NCBI GenBank assembly: GCA_002256595.1 | Contig: NOLC01000241.1 | Coordinates: 1 to 7,298, forward strand | Direction: 5' to 3' | Source: Methanosaeta sp. NSP1 | GTDB lineage: Archaea; Halobacteriota; Methanosarcinia; Methanotrichales; Methanotrichaceae | Length of the DNA: 7,298 nt | Shown here: piece after piece, positions 1 through 5,872 of the stretch | How the letters are laid out: each line of letters begins with the position of its first letter | Numbering within the stretch: the first letter of the stretch is position 1 | Notes under the pieces: generated by a model | Databases searched by the model: none | Told to the model about the DNA's origin: nothing | Seen by the model: only the letters and a program-made list of their open reading frames with translations | Position numbers and translations under genes: made by a program

Positions 1-725
1 ACGCCCTCATTCAGCCCCGCCAGATAGCTCTGGCCTGAATTTTGGGCCGAGGTGGAATCCCTTTTGTCGTGCCCGGATATGACCTCCAAAAGCAGAGCCG
101 TGTCCTCCACAGTATGCGTCAGGGGCCCTATCTGCTCTAATGAGTTAGCATAGGCCACCAGGCCGTAGCGCGATACCAGTCCATATGTGGGCTTGAGCCC
201 CACAATGCCGCAAAAGGAGGCAGGACAGCGCACCGATCCGCCGGTATCGGAACCAAGCGAGCAGGGGGCTTCGCCGCCGGCCACCACGGCAGCGCTTCCC
301 CCGCTGGAGCCGCCGGGAACGCAATCTGGGTCCCAGGGATTCCTGGTCGGCCCGAAGCAACTGGTCTCGGTGGATGTGCCCATGGCAAACTCGTCCATAT
401 TGGTCTTGCCCATGATGATGGCCCCTTCCGCCTTGAGGCGTTCGATGACATGGGCATCGTAGGGCGGAATATAGCCGCGCAGTATCCTTGAGCTGCAGTT
501 GGTCTCAATTCCCTTGGTGGATATGCATTCCTTGATGGCGATGGGCAGGCCGGCCAAAAGACCGCGGCCGGGATTCTTGTCGAACTGCTTGGCCTGTTCC
601 AATGCGCTCTCCCTGGCCAGGGTGGTGAAGCCGTTGAGCCGGCTCTTCTCGATCCTTTCATACAACCGGCTCAGGTATTCCTCCGCCGAGCCAGACGCCA
701 GCCGCTCCCTTAAGTCTCTGAGCAT
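1..725 (-). CDS. gatA: Asp/Glu-tRNA amidotransferase subunit A, C-terminus cut off by window edge
   Basis: Amidase-signature subunit of the GatCAB complex. It releases ammonia from glutamine for conversion of Asp-tRNA(Asn) (or Glu-tRNA(Gln)) to the amidated form; in archaea GatCAB is mainly linked to Asn-tRNA because GatDE handles Gln. I translated 241 residues beginning [18 protein letters not shown]. The Ser-cisSer-Lys triad is visible: K65 in PIAIKE, S140 in [10 protein letters not shown] and S164 in GSDTGGSVR. The spacings of 75 and 24 residues match my memory of the family. The conserved stretch [17 protein letters not shown] follows. The ATG at 725-723 lies two bases after the gatC stop, with a GAGG (737-740) 11 bases upstream inside gatC, so translation is probably coupled. 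The last third of the protein is outside the window; nothing visible is broken. Confidence 0.96.
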   Translation of the reverse strand, partial: MLRDLRERLASGSAEEYLSRLYERIEKSRLNGFTTLARESALEQAKQFDKNPGRGLLAGLPIAIKECISTKGIETNCSSRILRGYIPPYDAHVIERLKAEGAIIMGKTNMDEFAMGTSTETSCFGPTRNPWDPDCVPGGSSGGSAAVVAGGEAPCSLGSDTGGSVRCPASFCGIVGLKPTYGLVSRYGLVAYANSLEQIGPLTHTVEDTALLLEVISGHDKRDSTSAQNSGQSYLAGLNEG

Positions 726-727
726 GG

Positions 728-1027
728 TCACACGATCCTCGGGCTCTTGAAGTAGCCGTTTTCCCTGCGAGGTGCGTTCTCGATAGCCTGCTCGATGGAA
801 AGAGACGCGCCTGCTGCGTCATCTCTAAAGATATTAGCCAGATCCACCACCCGGTAAGTGGGCTCCACGCCTTCCGTATCCACCTCATCCAACTGGTGGA
901 AGTATTCCAGAATGGAGTTAAAATGCTCCACCAGCTCATCCTTTTCCTCGTCATCGATCTTAATGCTGGCAAGCCAGCCGATGTGCTCAACATCTTCCCT
1001 GGTGATCATGTCATCCCACTCATTCAT
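728..1027 (-). CDS. gatC: Asp/Glu-tRNA amidotransferase subunit C
   Basis: Small subunit that wraps GatA and stabilises the GatCAB complex in the cytoplasm. The family pattern is clear: [13 protein letters not shown] at the N-terminus, [19 protein letters not shown] in the middle, then N-I-F-R-D-D, and [17 protein letters not shown] at the C-terminus. As written it has 99 residues, close to the usual 93-100. Two starts are possible. The ATG at 1027 overlaps the stop of a short upstream ORF as ATGA. The ATG at 1009 begins [11 protein letters not shown], the more usual GatC N-terminus. Neither has a convincing Shine-Dalgarno, so the start is unsettled. It is followed directly by gatA as a two-gene unit; gatB is not in the window. 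Confidence 0.95.
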   Translation of the reverse strand: MNEWDDMITREDVEHIGWLASIKIDDEEKDELVEHFNSILEYFHQLDEVDTEGVEPTYRVVDLANIFRDDAAGASLSIEQAIENAPRRENGYFKSPRIV

Positions 1028-1086
1028 TCATCGGCATCAACGCTTTCGGGATTATCTTCCTCGATGGGCCGAGCCTTCCAAGCCAT
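1024..1086 (-). CDS. Possible 20-residue leader ORF upstream of gatC
   Basis: ATG-started ORF encoding [20 protein letters not shown]. Its TGA (1026-1024) overlaps the upstream candidate gatC ATG (1027-1025) as ATGA, an arrangement typical of translationally coupled genes. It lies about 18 bases downstream of the transcript start predicted from the TATA box at 1127-1134. The frame stays open upstream to a TTG near 1119, which would give about 31 residues. The acidic tail resembles nothing I recognise and there is no good ribosome binding site. It could be a leader peptide, a small protein, or chance. Confidence 0.25.
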   Translation of the reverse strand: MAWKARPIEEDNPESVDADE

Positions 1087-1126
1087 TTCTATTCGCAGCC
1101 TGCAATGCGGGAAGATCAACTTATCT

Positions 1127-1136
1127 GATATAAAGG
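1127..1136 (-). promoter_or_regulatory. TATA box for the gatC-gatA unit
   Basis: The minus strand reads CCTTTATATC, with TTTATATC a good archaeal TATA box. The expected transcript start is about 25 bases downstream, near 1105. That places the 20-codon leader ORF at the front of the message and gatC about 80-95 bases in. Position and motif are seen; promoter activity is inferred. Confidence 0.5.
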
Positions 1137-1353
1137 CTCTTTTATGGCTTTTTCATAAGCAGATCATCTCCAGCGCAGGCTTTTTAGCTGCAGGGCGTTT
1201 TCTATGGCCCTCATCCCTGCGGCTCCTGCCCGCCTCCCTCCCGGTGCCAGGCATGAGCAATGCCAGCCGGATGCCAAAAGACTTAAGAATTCTCATGGGA
1301 GAATACGCGGGGCATTCGGTAGAGCAAGGGATCATTGCTGTTTCCGAATGAAT

Positions 1354-1370
1354 TTGATCATATCAAGGTG
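1354..1370 (+). promoter_or_regulatory. Ribosome binding site with adjoining inverted repeat, fixing the flavoprotein start
   Basis: AAGGTG at 1365-1370 lies four bases before the ATG at 1375 and matches the archaeal anti-Shine-Dalgarno. This selects that ATG over in-frame starts further upstream. A perfect inverted repeat TTGAT-CAT-ATCAA (1354-1366) overlaps its left edge. It could be a weak operator or hairpin, although five-base arms are also common by chance. Confidence 0.5.
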
Positions 1371-1374
1371 TGTC

Positions 1375-2697
1375 ATGAAAGAGATCGATGCCATAGTGAT
1401 TGGCTCAGGAATCAGTGGCCTGCTGACCGCCCTAGCCCTCTCCAGAGAGGGCAAAAGGGTAGTCATCCTGGAAAAGGAGAGCTACATAGGCGGAGTCTGC
1501 CGATCCTATGACGTAAACGGCTACAGGGTAGACACCGGCCCTCATGCCATCACCAGGCTGGAGAACGGACCGCTCAGGCAATTGATGGATAAATATTTTA
1601 CCATAGCTCCTCAATTTATACCATTTGGAAAATATTATGTCCGCATAGGAGAAGAGGTCAAGCCATTCCCCTGGAGCATCAACGCCTGGCTGACCTTCGG
1701 ACTGATCCCCAAGAAAGATCGGCTTCTCTTGATCAAAGCCCTCTTCAATACCCTTTATCTGGCCAAATCGGGCAAGGACTTCTCCAATATCACCCTCTCC
1801 GAAGTCCTCCCGGATAGAATCTCGCTGACAACAAGGAGGTTCCTGGATTGGCTGTGCTACTTCCTGGTGGGCGCATCTATTGAGAACGCTCCCATCTCCC
1901 GGTTTGTTGACAATAAGACCCATAATCCCCGCTCCATTCCATCCGTGGGGAAGATCTATGACCTGTTTATAACTGAGGGTGCCACAGACCAGGGCTATCC
2001 CAAGGGAGGCCTTCAGGCCATAGTTGACGCCATCCTGGCCTCTTTTCCCAAAGGGTCGGTTGAGATCAAGACCGATGAACAAGTGCAGAAGATAGAATGC
2101 GGTGAAGGCGCACAAGGAGTGATAACCTCGCAGGATAGCTATGAATGCAAGGCTGTAGTCTACTCGGGATTTTCTTCCAACCTGCCACGTCTCATTCCGG
2201 ATCTGCCTGCCTCCTATACCAGAAACCTGGCCACCATAAAGAGGGTCAACTCCATGACCATCTGGCTCGGCCTGACTAAAAAAATCTTTACCAATCAGGG
2301 AGCTGAGATGTGGGTTGATGCCGATCCTTATGCCTGGATGGTGCCTACCTCCAATTATGATCCTGCTCTGGCACCGAAAGGAAACCAACTGGTTGGCTTT
2401 GCCTTCACTCCGCTTCCTGAAAACTACAGCTCCTCAGCCATAAAGAAGAAGGCCTTGGGGACGATAGTGGATAGTATTCCTGATATCGAAAAGCATATCG
2501 ATATGATTCATTACCAGGAGCTGATCCCGGAGAAGGCCTCCTGGGGCATAAATTACGGCTTTGGCGATGTGAGGACGCCCATCAAAAACCTGTATTGCGT
2601 GGGCACGGATACGACCAAGAGGAGTGCCGGGGTCAACCGGGCGGCATATTCTGTACTGAACCTTCTGGATGTAATGAAGTCGGATGGATTTTTTTAG
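1375..2697 (+). CDS. FAD-dependent oxidoreductase of the phytoene desaturase (CrtI)/amine oxidase superfamily
   Basis: A soluble 440-residue flavoprotein. The N-terminal dinucleotide fold is plain: IVIGSGISGLL with glycines at 10, 12 and 15, E33 at the end of the second strand to bind the ribose, then GG at 39-40. DTGPH at 53-57 is the CrtI-type motif next to the flavin. The C-terminal FAD motif is NLYCVGTDTTKRSAGVNRAA, just before the end. No transmembrane segment is evident. The start is set by AAGGTG four bases upstream; an in-frame extension back to 1204 has no ribosome site and a non-protein-like sequence. In Methanosarcina acetivorans a phytoene desaturase homologue was reported to be needed for hydroxyarchaeol synthesis, and Methanothrix makes that lipid, so this is a plausible role. 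Carotenoid desaturase or another isoprenoid oxidoreductase remain possible. No other lipid gene lies beside it. Confidence 0.85.
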   Translation: MKEIDAIVIGSGISGLLTALALSREGKRVVILEKESYIGGVCRSYDVNGYRVDTGPHAITRLENGPLRQLMDKYFTIAPQFIPFGKYYVRIGEEVKPFPWSINAWLTFGLIPKKDRLLLIKALFNTLYLAKSGKDFSNITLSEVLPDRISLTTRRFLDWLCYFLVGASIENAPISRFVDNKTHNPRSIPSVGKIYDLFITEGATDQGYPKGGLQAIVDAILASFPKGSVEIKTDEQVQKIECGEGAQGVITSQDSYECKAVVYSGFSSNLPRLIPDLPASYTRNLATIKRVNSMTIWLGLTKKIFTNQGAEMWVDADPYAWMVPTSNYDPALAPKGNQLVGFAFTPLPENYSSSAIKKKALGTIVDSIPDIEKHIDMIHYQELIPEKASWGINYGFGDVRTPIKNLYCVGTDTTKRSAGVNRAAYSVLNLLDVMKSDGFF

Positions 2698-2705
2698 CTT
2701 TTTTT
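2689..2705 (+). terminator. T-tract terminator of the flavoprotein gene
   Basis: Two runs of seven T (2689-2695 and 2699-2705) straddle the TAG stop at 2695-2697. Archaeal RNA polymerase terminates at such tracts without needing a hairpin. The first tract encodes the terminal Phe-Phe. Confidence 0.65.
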
Positions 2706-2776
2706 AATCCTGGCTCTACACAATTTGAGACCAAGACATAGATCTTGCTCTGAGATGCAAAAAGAGAAACTGATGG

Positions 2777-2789
2777 AAAAAAAGAAAAA
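2777..2789 (-). terminator. T-tract terminator of the cold-shock protein gene
   Basis: The minus strand has T5-C-T7 (plus-strand A7-G-A5) starting 15 bases after the cold-shock gene stop. With the plus-strand T tracts near 2700 it separates two convergent genes within about 100 bases. Confidence 0.6.
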
Positions 2790-2804
2790 GGACCTATTCA
2801 AGAA

Positions 2805-2999
2805 TTACTGCTTTGAAACCTTGTCAGCCTTAGGGCCTTTCTCGCCCTCAGCTACCTCAAAGCTGACCTTGTCGCCCTCAGTGATTGTAACATCCGGCAT
2901 GAGGCCAGTTGCATGAACAAAATAATCCTTTCCGTCGTCGCCTGCAATGAATCCAAATCTCTTGGTTCTGTTAAAGAATTTTACTGTTCCAGTTACCAT
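2805..2999 (-). CDS. Cold-shock-domain nucleic-acid-binding protein (CspA family)
   Basis: A 64-residue single cold-shock domain, normal family length. It binds single-stranded RNA or DNA in the cytoplasm and usually acts as an RNA chaperone. RNP1 is at 13-18 (KRFGFI) and RNP2 at 26-31 (YFVHAT). The opening TGTVKFFNRTK matches the family, with F8 where bacterial CspA has the Trp of VKWFN, and R14 replaces the usual Gly of KGFGFI. A GAGG (3007-3010) sits seven bases before the ATG at 2999, and a TATA box lies at 3036-3044. Such proteins are patchy among archaea and are often thought to be acquired from bacteria; the archaeal signals here suggest it is settled in this genome. Confidence 0.93.
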   Translation of the reverse strand: MVTGTVKFFNRTKRFGFIAGDDGKDYFVHATGLMPDVTITEGDKVSFEVAEGEKGPKADKVSKQ

Positions 3000-3035
3000 T
3001 CTGATTCCTCAGTGCAATATCCTGATTGTAGCCGT

Positions 3036-3044
3036 CTATTTAAA
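3036..3044 (-). promoter_or_regulatory. TATA box for the cold-shock protein gene
   Basis: TTTAAATAG on the minus strand. A start about 26 bases downstream (near 3014) would give a 15-base leader carrying only the GAGG ribosome site. No T tract separates it from the end of the upstream CysH-like gene, so read-through from that gene is also possible. Confidence 0.55.
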
Positions 3045-3107
3045 TGTAATGCCTGCTCGCGCCCTTCTAGAGGTCCGTCTACATATTCTGCGGCGATTGC
3101 TCTCCTT

Positions 3108-5051
3108 TTATTCGCGAATTAACCGGTCCCGATTCCAATCACCGGGCGAGCTTTTTGGCTTCTGCGCAATTCCGGCCATAATCCTTCTCGCTCTCTCGTC
3201 TGCTATACATCCTTTGGCACATTTTTGGCAGCGGTCGCACTTATTGCCATCGATGGATATTGCATCAGATACGGAAATGGCCCCTCGCGGGCAGTTCTTC
3301 TCACAGATCTTGCATCTGGTGCAAAACTGCGACCGCAGTATGGTTCTGCAGACGGATTGGAGCAGCTCCTCTGCCTCGTCTTTGCCGGCTATGATCATGA
3401 TCTGACCATTGGCAAAGACGGAAATCCTTCCCTTATCCGTCTCCACCACCGCGGCGCCAAGCTCTTCAGCGTACTTTACCTCTCCCAGAATGGGCAGAGC
3501 CCCGGCCACTGAGGCAAATGGATGATTCTGCGGTGAGGACAGCGTAGCTTCTATAGAATACTCCAGGCCGCAGGGCGATCTGCCCCTGACTGCCCTCAAT
3601 TGCACATCATCTTTTCCGGATGTGCCGAGAACCAGGTCTATGTTATGCTCTGTCGCCAGCTCCCGGATCTTGGGCGGATGCCTCTTCCAGCGCCAGAAGC
3701 CCCAATCGATGTATCTATGGTCCAGATTGTTCTCCCCGGCCCAATCATAGAGCCAGGCCTTCCACCTCTGGTAGAGCATGGGATGGGTGGCCTTGAGAGC
3801 GGCAAACTCGGATTGCAGTGCTGCAGGGCATAGCCAGCAGCCTATGCGCTCGAAATCCTCCTGATAGAGAGGATTTGGTTCTATGTCCTTCCAGTAGATA
3901 TAGAACATGACTTCCAGGGCTCGCCAGCTTCTGATGGGGGCGAGAGTGGTCTGGCCAGGGACATAGGGATTTCTCTCCACGGATCCGATGGTGGAGCGGT
4001 TGAACGATTCATAGATGCGCCGGCCTTCTATGGTAACGCAGCCTTTGGGATAGTTTCTTTTTAAAAAATCGGTCATTGGTCCCAGCTTATTGGTCTTGCA
4101 GCACCACCGGTAATCCTTGGCCGGTGGACCGAATATCTCGACCTGCTCAAAGAAGCTGCTTTCTGCCTTGATCTCCTTTAGCCGTAGCTTGCGGGATTCA
4201 GCTATCTCTCGCACATAGTTCACGGTCTCTGGAAACTCCAGGCCAGTGTTGATAAAGAGGATCTCAGGCCGGCTGATGACCTTTTCTGCCAGGCAGAGGC
4301 AGGCCAGGCTGTCCTTGCCCCCACTGAAGGAGACATTGACCGGAAGCCGATTTCTGGAGAGGTAGCTCTTGATCTCGCTCAAAGCTGCCTTCTCCAAAGC
4401 TTTGAGTTGATTGACGTTGGCAGCAACTGCATCTTGGATTGCTGGCCGCTTCTCGCTATGGATAAAGGAGCTCTTGGTCACATCCTTGATCCGAATTGAA
4501 ATTCTGCCGTCAGCTCTCTGCCGGGCCACTCCCACTGCGGAGAATTTCCCAATTCTCAATACAAGGTTGTCTCCCTCTTGGAGCCGGGCAGGGCCTCTGA
4601 TTATAGCTTCCTCAGCCAGCCACTTGCCCTTGATGTGGCCTTTAAGAGCCCTTTCATCGCAGGTGACCAGGCCCTTATTGGCCCGGTTGGCCAGAAGAGC
4701 GGCTCCCCAGGGCTCCAGATCCAGACGAAAAGACTCCGACGGCACATCAAACCACAGTGTAGCTATGTGTCTTCCATCCAGGATCACCTGGTCGCGACGG
4801 TCCAGGCCTGCGATCTTATTGAGCAGGATTATTCTGCCCTCCAGAAAATCCGAACAGCCGTAGACCTCATCGAATAGCTTTAAGAGGATATCTCTTCCTC
4901 TTTCCGAGCAGAGCCGGATATCTCCTGGCGGGGATATCTCAATCTTGCGGCCGGGACTCTTGCAGGCAGAGCATTCATCGGACAGCAGCGGCAGATTGCA
5001 TTGATCGCACCAAAACAGCTCGCTCTTGCCGGGTGTGAATGTTTTGGGCAT
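3108..5051 (-). CDS. Zinc-ribbon / PUA-like / PAPS-reductase-like PP-loop / 2x[4Fe-4S] ferredoxin fusion protein
   Basis: A 647-residue cytoplasmic protein of the archaeal CysH-like (COG0175) group. Domains in order: zinc ribbon C15-x2-C18...C27-x2-C30; a probable PUA-like domain at about 112-190 (LANRANKGLV...GDNLVLRIGKF..VGVAR); an ATP-pyrophosphatase PP-loop SFSGGKDSLA at 241-250; a cysteine pair C317-C318 (WCCKTNKLGP) matched 86 residues on by C405-W-L-C408; and a C-terminal double-cluster ferredoxin, C577/580/583/587 and C605/608/611/615. The CC...CxxC set is the pattern that holds a [4Fe-4S] cluster in APS reductases. The ECGLH-type catalytic Cys of true PAPS/APS reductases is not seen, so simple sulphate reduction is doubtful. 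A nucleotide-activating sulphur transfer or RNA thiolation role is inferred from the PP-loop plus PUA-like domain. It is monocistronic, with a likely leaderless start at ATG 5051. Confidence 0.9.
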   Translation of the reverse strand: MPKTFTPGKSELFWCDQCNLPLLSDECSACKSPGRKIEISPPGDIRLCSERGRDILLKLFDEVYGCSDFLEGRIILLNKIAGLDRRDQVILDGRHIATLWFDVPSESFRLDLEPWGAALLANRANKGLVTCDERALKGHIKGKWLAEEAIIRGPARLQEGDNLVLRIGKFSAVGVARQRADGRISIRIKDVTKSSFIHSEKRPAIQDAVAANVNQLKALEKAALSEIKSYLSRNRLPVNVSFSGGKDSLACLCLAEKVISRPEILFINTGLEFPETVNYVREIAESRKLRLKEIKAESSFFEQVEIFGPPAKDYRWCCKTNKLGPMTDFLKRNYPKGCVTIEGRRIYESFNRSTIGSVERNPYVPGQTTLAPIRSWRALEVMFYIYWKDIEPNPLYQEDFERIGCWLCPAALQSEFAALKATHPMLYQRWKAWLYDWAGENNLDHRYIDWGFWRWKRHPPKIRELATEHNIDLVLGTSGKDDVQLRAVRGRSPCGLEYSIEATLSSPQNHPFASVAGALPILGEVKYAEELGAAVVETDKGRISVFANGQIMIIAGKDEAEELLQSVCRTILRSQFCTRCKICEKNCPRGAISVSDAISIDGNKCDRCQKCAKGCIADERARRIMAGIAQKPKSSPGDWNRDRLIRE

Positions 5052-5076
5052 GGGTCTTTTTTAGGTCCATCTGGCT

Positions 5077-5086
5077 GTATTTAATT
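5077..5086 (-). promoter_or_regulatory. TATA box giving a probably leaderless CysH-like mRNA
   Basis: The minus strand reads AATTAAATAC, with a purine/A-rich BRE-like ATCAAAG just upstream. The TATA core begins 33 bases before the ATG at 5051, so transcription should start about 3-5 bases before it. No Shine-Dalgarno is present in that gap, consistent with leaderless translation. Confidence 0.5.
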
Positions 5087-5203
5087 GCTTTGATCTCAGA
5101 ATGGAGTAGGCTGAGTCCGCAGAATTAATGCATTACTAATTTTGAATATAGATATAGTTAAATAGTATGGTGATACGATTACTAGTATTAATATTATTCA
5201 AGA

Positions 5204-5270
5204 ACAAAAAAAACAAAAGGAACGGCTCAGAGGTTTTTAGCTAACCTAAGCTATCCCTCCCCCTGGGCCG
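5204..5270 (-). terminator. Hairpin plus U-tract downstream of the first secreted-protein gene
   Basis: On the minus strand CGGCCCAG (5270-5263) pairs with CTGAGCCG (5230-5223), seven of eight positions. Inside it AGGTT (5247-5243) pairs with AACCT (5235-5231), stacking directly on the outer stem on the 3' side, with a purine-rich 15-base bulge on the 5' side. A T-rich run including T8 follows (5222-5204). It begins 44 bases after the stop at 5314. A hairpin is unusual for archaeal termination, so it may also be an mRNA 3' stabiliser or the end of a small RNA. Confidence 0.5.
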
Positions 5271-5313
5271 CTTTATTACCTTTGATCCCCATACGGTATT
5301 TCAAAAAATTAAC

Positions 5314-5703
5314 TTAGACTTGAGGCCATTTGGGCATATTTGGATTGTCCATATACCAGAAGGTGTTGTACCAGGCATCCACACCCAGGTGCATATTCTC
5401 CCAGGGATAGGGTTTGCTCTTGCATTGGCTCCCAGTGCCGTCCTCTTTTGGAGGGCACCTTGGCGGAGGGCAGATCAAAGGAGGGCATTTAATATCCTTC
5501 TTTGCCGGTGGAGCGATATGCGTATTGCTGGCCTCACTTCCCACGATCTCCAGCACCACACTATTTGCAGCAGAGCTCTCAATGCTGGTATTGTACGCTT
5601 TGCTTCCCACAATATCCACAACTACAGATCCAGGTCCGCCGAATAACTGGGCATTGCTTCCCAGGATCATCAGCGCCAAAGTCATTATGATTAATAGCTT
5701 CAA
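5314..5703 (-). CDS. Small secreted repeat protein, Cys/Pro-rich tail (paralogue A)
   Basis: 129 residues, family unrecognised. Residues 1-18 form a signal peptide (MKLLIIMTLALMILGSNA, cleavage likely before Q19), so it is exported. Two copies of one motif follow with a 22-residue period: VVVDIVGSKAYNTSI at 27-41 and VVLEIVGSEASNTHI at 49-63. The first copy has an N-glycosylation sequon, N38-T-S. Then comes a proline-rich cysteine spacer (C73-x4-C78-x4-C83, plus C94) and an aromatic tail with YPW at 99-101 and WYNTFWYMDN. The start is TTG at 5703, chosen because GGAGGGG (5711-5717) stands at normal spacing and the next ATG (codon 7) would destroy the signal peptide. It has its own promoter and terminator. 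The repeat looks strand-turn-strand and could form an extracellular beta structure; function is unknown. Confidence 0.8.
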   Translation of the reverse strand: MKLLIIMTLALMILGSNAQLFGGPGSVVVDIVGSKAYNTSIESSAANSVVLEIVGSEASNTHIAPPAKKDIKCPPLICPPPRCPPKEDGTGSQCKSKPYPWENMHLGVDAWYNTFWYMDNPNMPKWPQV

Positions 5704-5710
5704 CTTCCTT

Positions 5711-5717
5711 CCCCTCC
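5711..5717 (-). promoter_or_regulatory. Shine-Dalgarno that fixes a TTG start (paralogue A)
   Basis: GGAGGGG on the minus strand, its GGAGG core nine bases before the TTG at 5703-5701. It is the strongest ribosome site in the window and supports the non-ATG start. Confidence 0.7.
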
Positions 5718-5772
5718 ATTGAACTTCATGCTCGAATGGAACTGATTATAACTCATCTTTAACCTAAGTTTT

Positions 5773-5780
5773 TATATAAA
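5773..5780 (-). promoter_or_regulatory. TATA box of secreted paralogue A
   Basis: A perfect TTTATATA on the minus strand. The predicted start near 5750 leaves a leader of about 47 bases ending in the GGAGGGG ribosome site. The shared 20-bp block at 5781-5800 abuts it directly. Confidence 0.65.
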
Positions 5781-5800
5781 CTAAAAGTAGAAAAATCTTT
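5781..5800 (-). promoter_or_regulatory. Conserved 20-bp upstream element, copy 1
   Basis: Minus-strand AAAGATTTTTCTACTTTTAG, immediately upstream of the TATA box of paralogue A. It matches 17 of 20 bases of the copy at 6330-6349, which holds the same place relative to the TATA box of paralogue B. It could be a BRE-plus-activator site or promoter sequence kept from the duplication. Confidence 0.5.
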
Positions 5801-5830
5801 CGGCTAGCTGCAATCTTTTTACATAGCATA

Positions 5831-5856
5831 TTAAAGAAAAATTAATTAAAAAGATA
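5831..5856 (-). terminator. T-rich terminator of secreted paralogue B
   Basis: The minus strand reads TATCTTTTTAATTAATTTTT and then CTTTAA, beginning 17 bases after the stop at 5873. These are typical archaeal T-tract signals, placed before the promoter of paralogue A, so the two genes are probably separate transcripts. Confidence 0.55.
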
Positions 5857-5872
5857 TGTCTTGCTAAGAATA

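Larger units (their letters stand above)
1087..1374. other. Intergenic stretch with no secure gene
   Basis: Apart from the gatC promoter and the site before the flavoprotein gene, I see no recognisable gene here. Several short ORFs overlap on both strands. The most protein-like is plus 1253-1351 (32 residues, MSNASRMPKDLRILMGEY...), preceded by GGTG six bases upstream and ending 23 bases before the flavoprotein start; it has no known match in my memory. A minus-strand frame around 1153-1335 is basic and low in complexity. A perfect hairpin, ATTCTC-ATGG-GAGAAT, lies at 1289-1304. No tRNA fold was found. The stretch may be a long leader or decayed coding sequence. Confidence 0.4.

Noticed and set aside
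137..661. 174-codon minus-strand frame inside gatA
   Set aside because: It is out of frame with gatA, whose catalytic motifs are intact; the alternative is Pro/Trp/Arg-rich and not protein-like.
1204..1374. 57-residue N-terminal extension of the flavoprotein
   Set aside because: No ribosome site, unlike-protein composition, and AAGGTG sits correctly before the ATG at 1375, where the FAD fold begins.
1087..1374. tRNA or known structured RNA in the gatC/flavoprotein gap
   Set aside because: No cloverleaf, T-loop or anticodon arm could be formed; only short hairpins are present.
1432..2388. Long 318-codon frame on the minus strand opposite the flavoprotein gene
   Set aside because: The plus strand encodes full FAD signatures over the same bases; the minus frame has no recognisable motif and no ribosome site.
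4411..4877. Plus-strand frames opposite the CysH-like gene
   Set aside because: They are shadows of a long, motif-rich gene on the other strand.
5320..5722. Plus-strand frames antisense to secreted paralogue A
   Set aside because: The minus frame has a signal peptide, a repeat shared with the paralogue, a promoter and a strong ribosome site; the plus frames have none of these.
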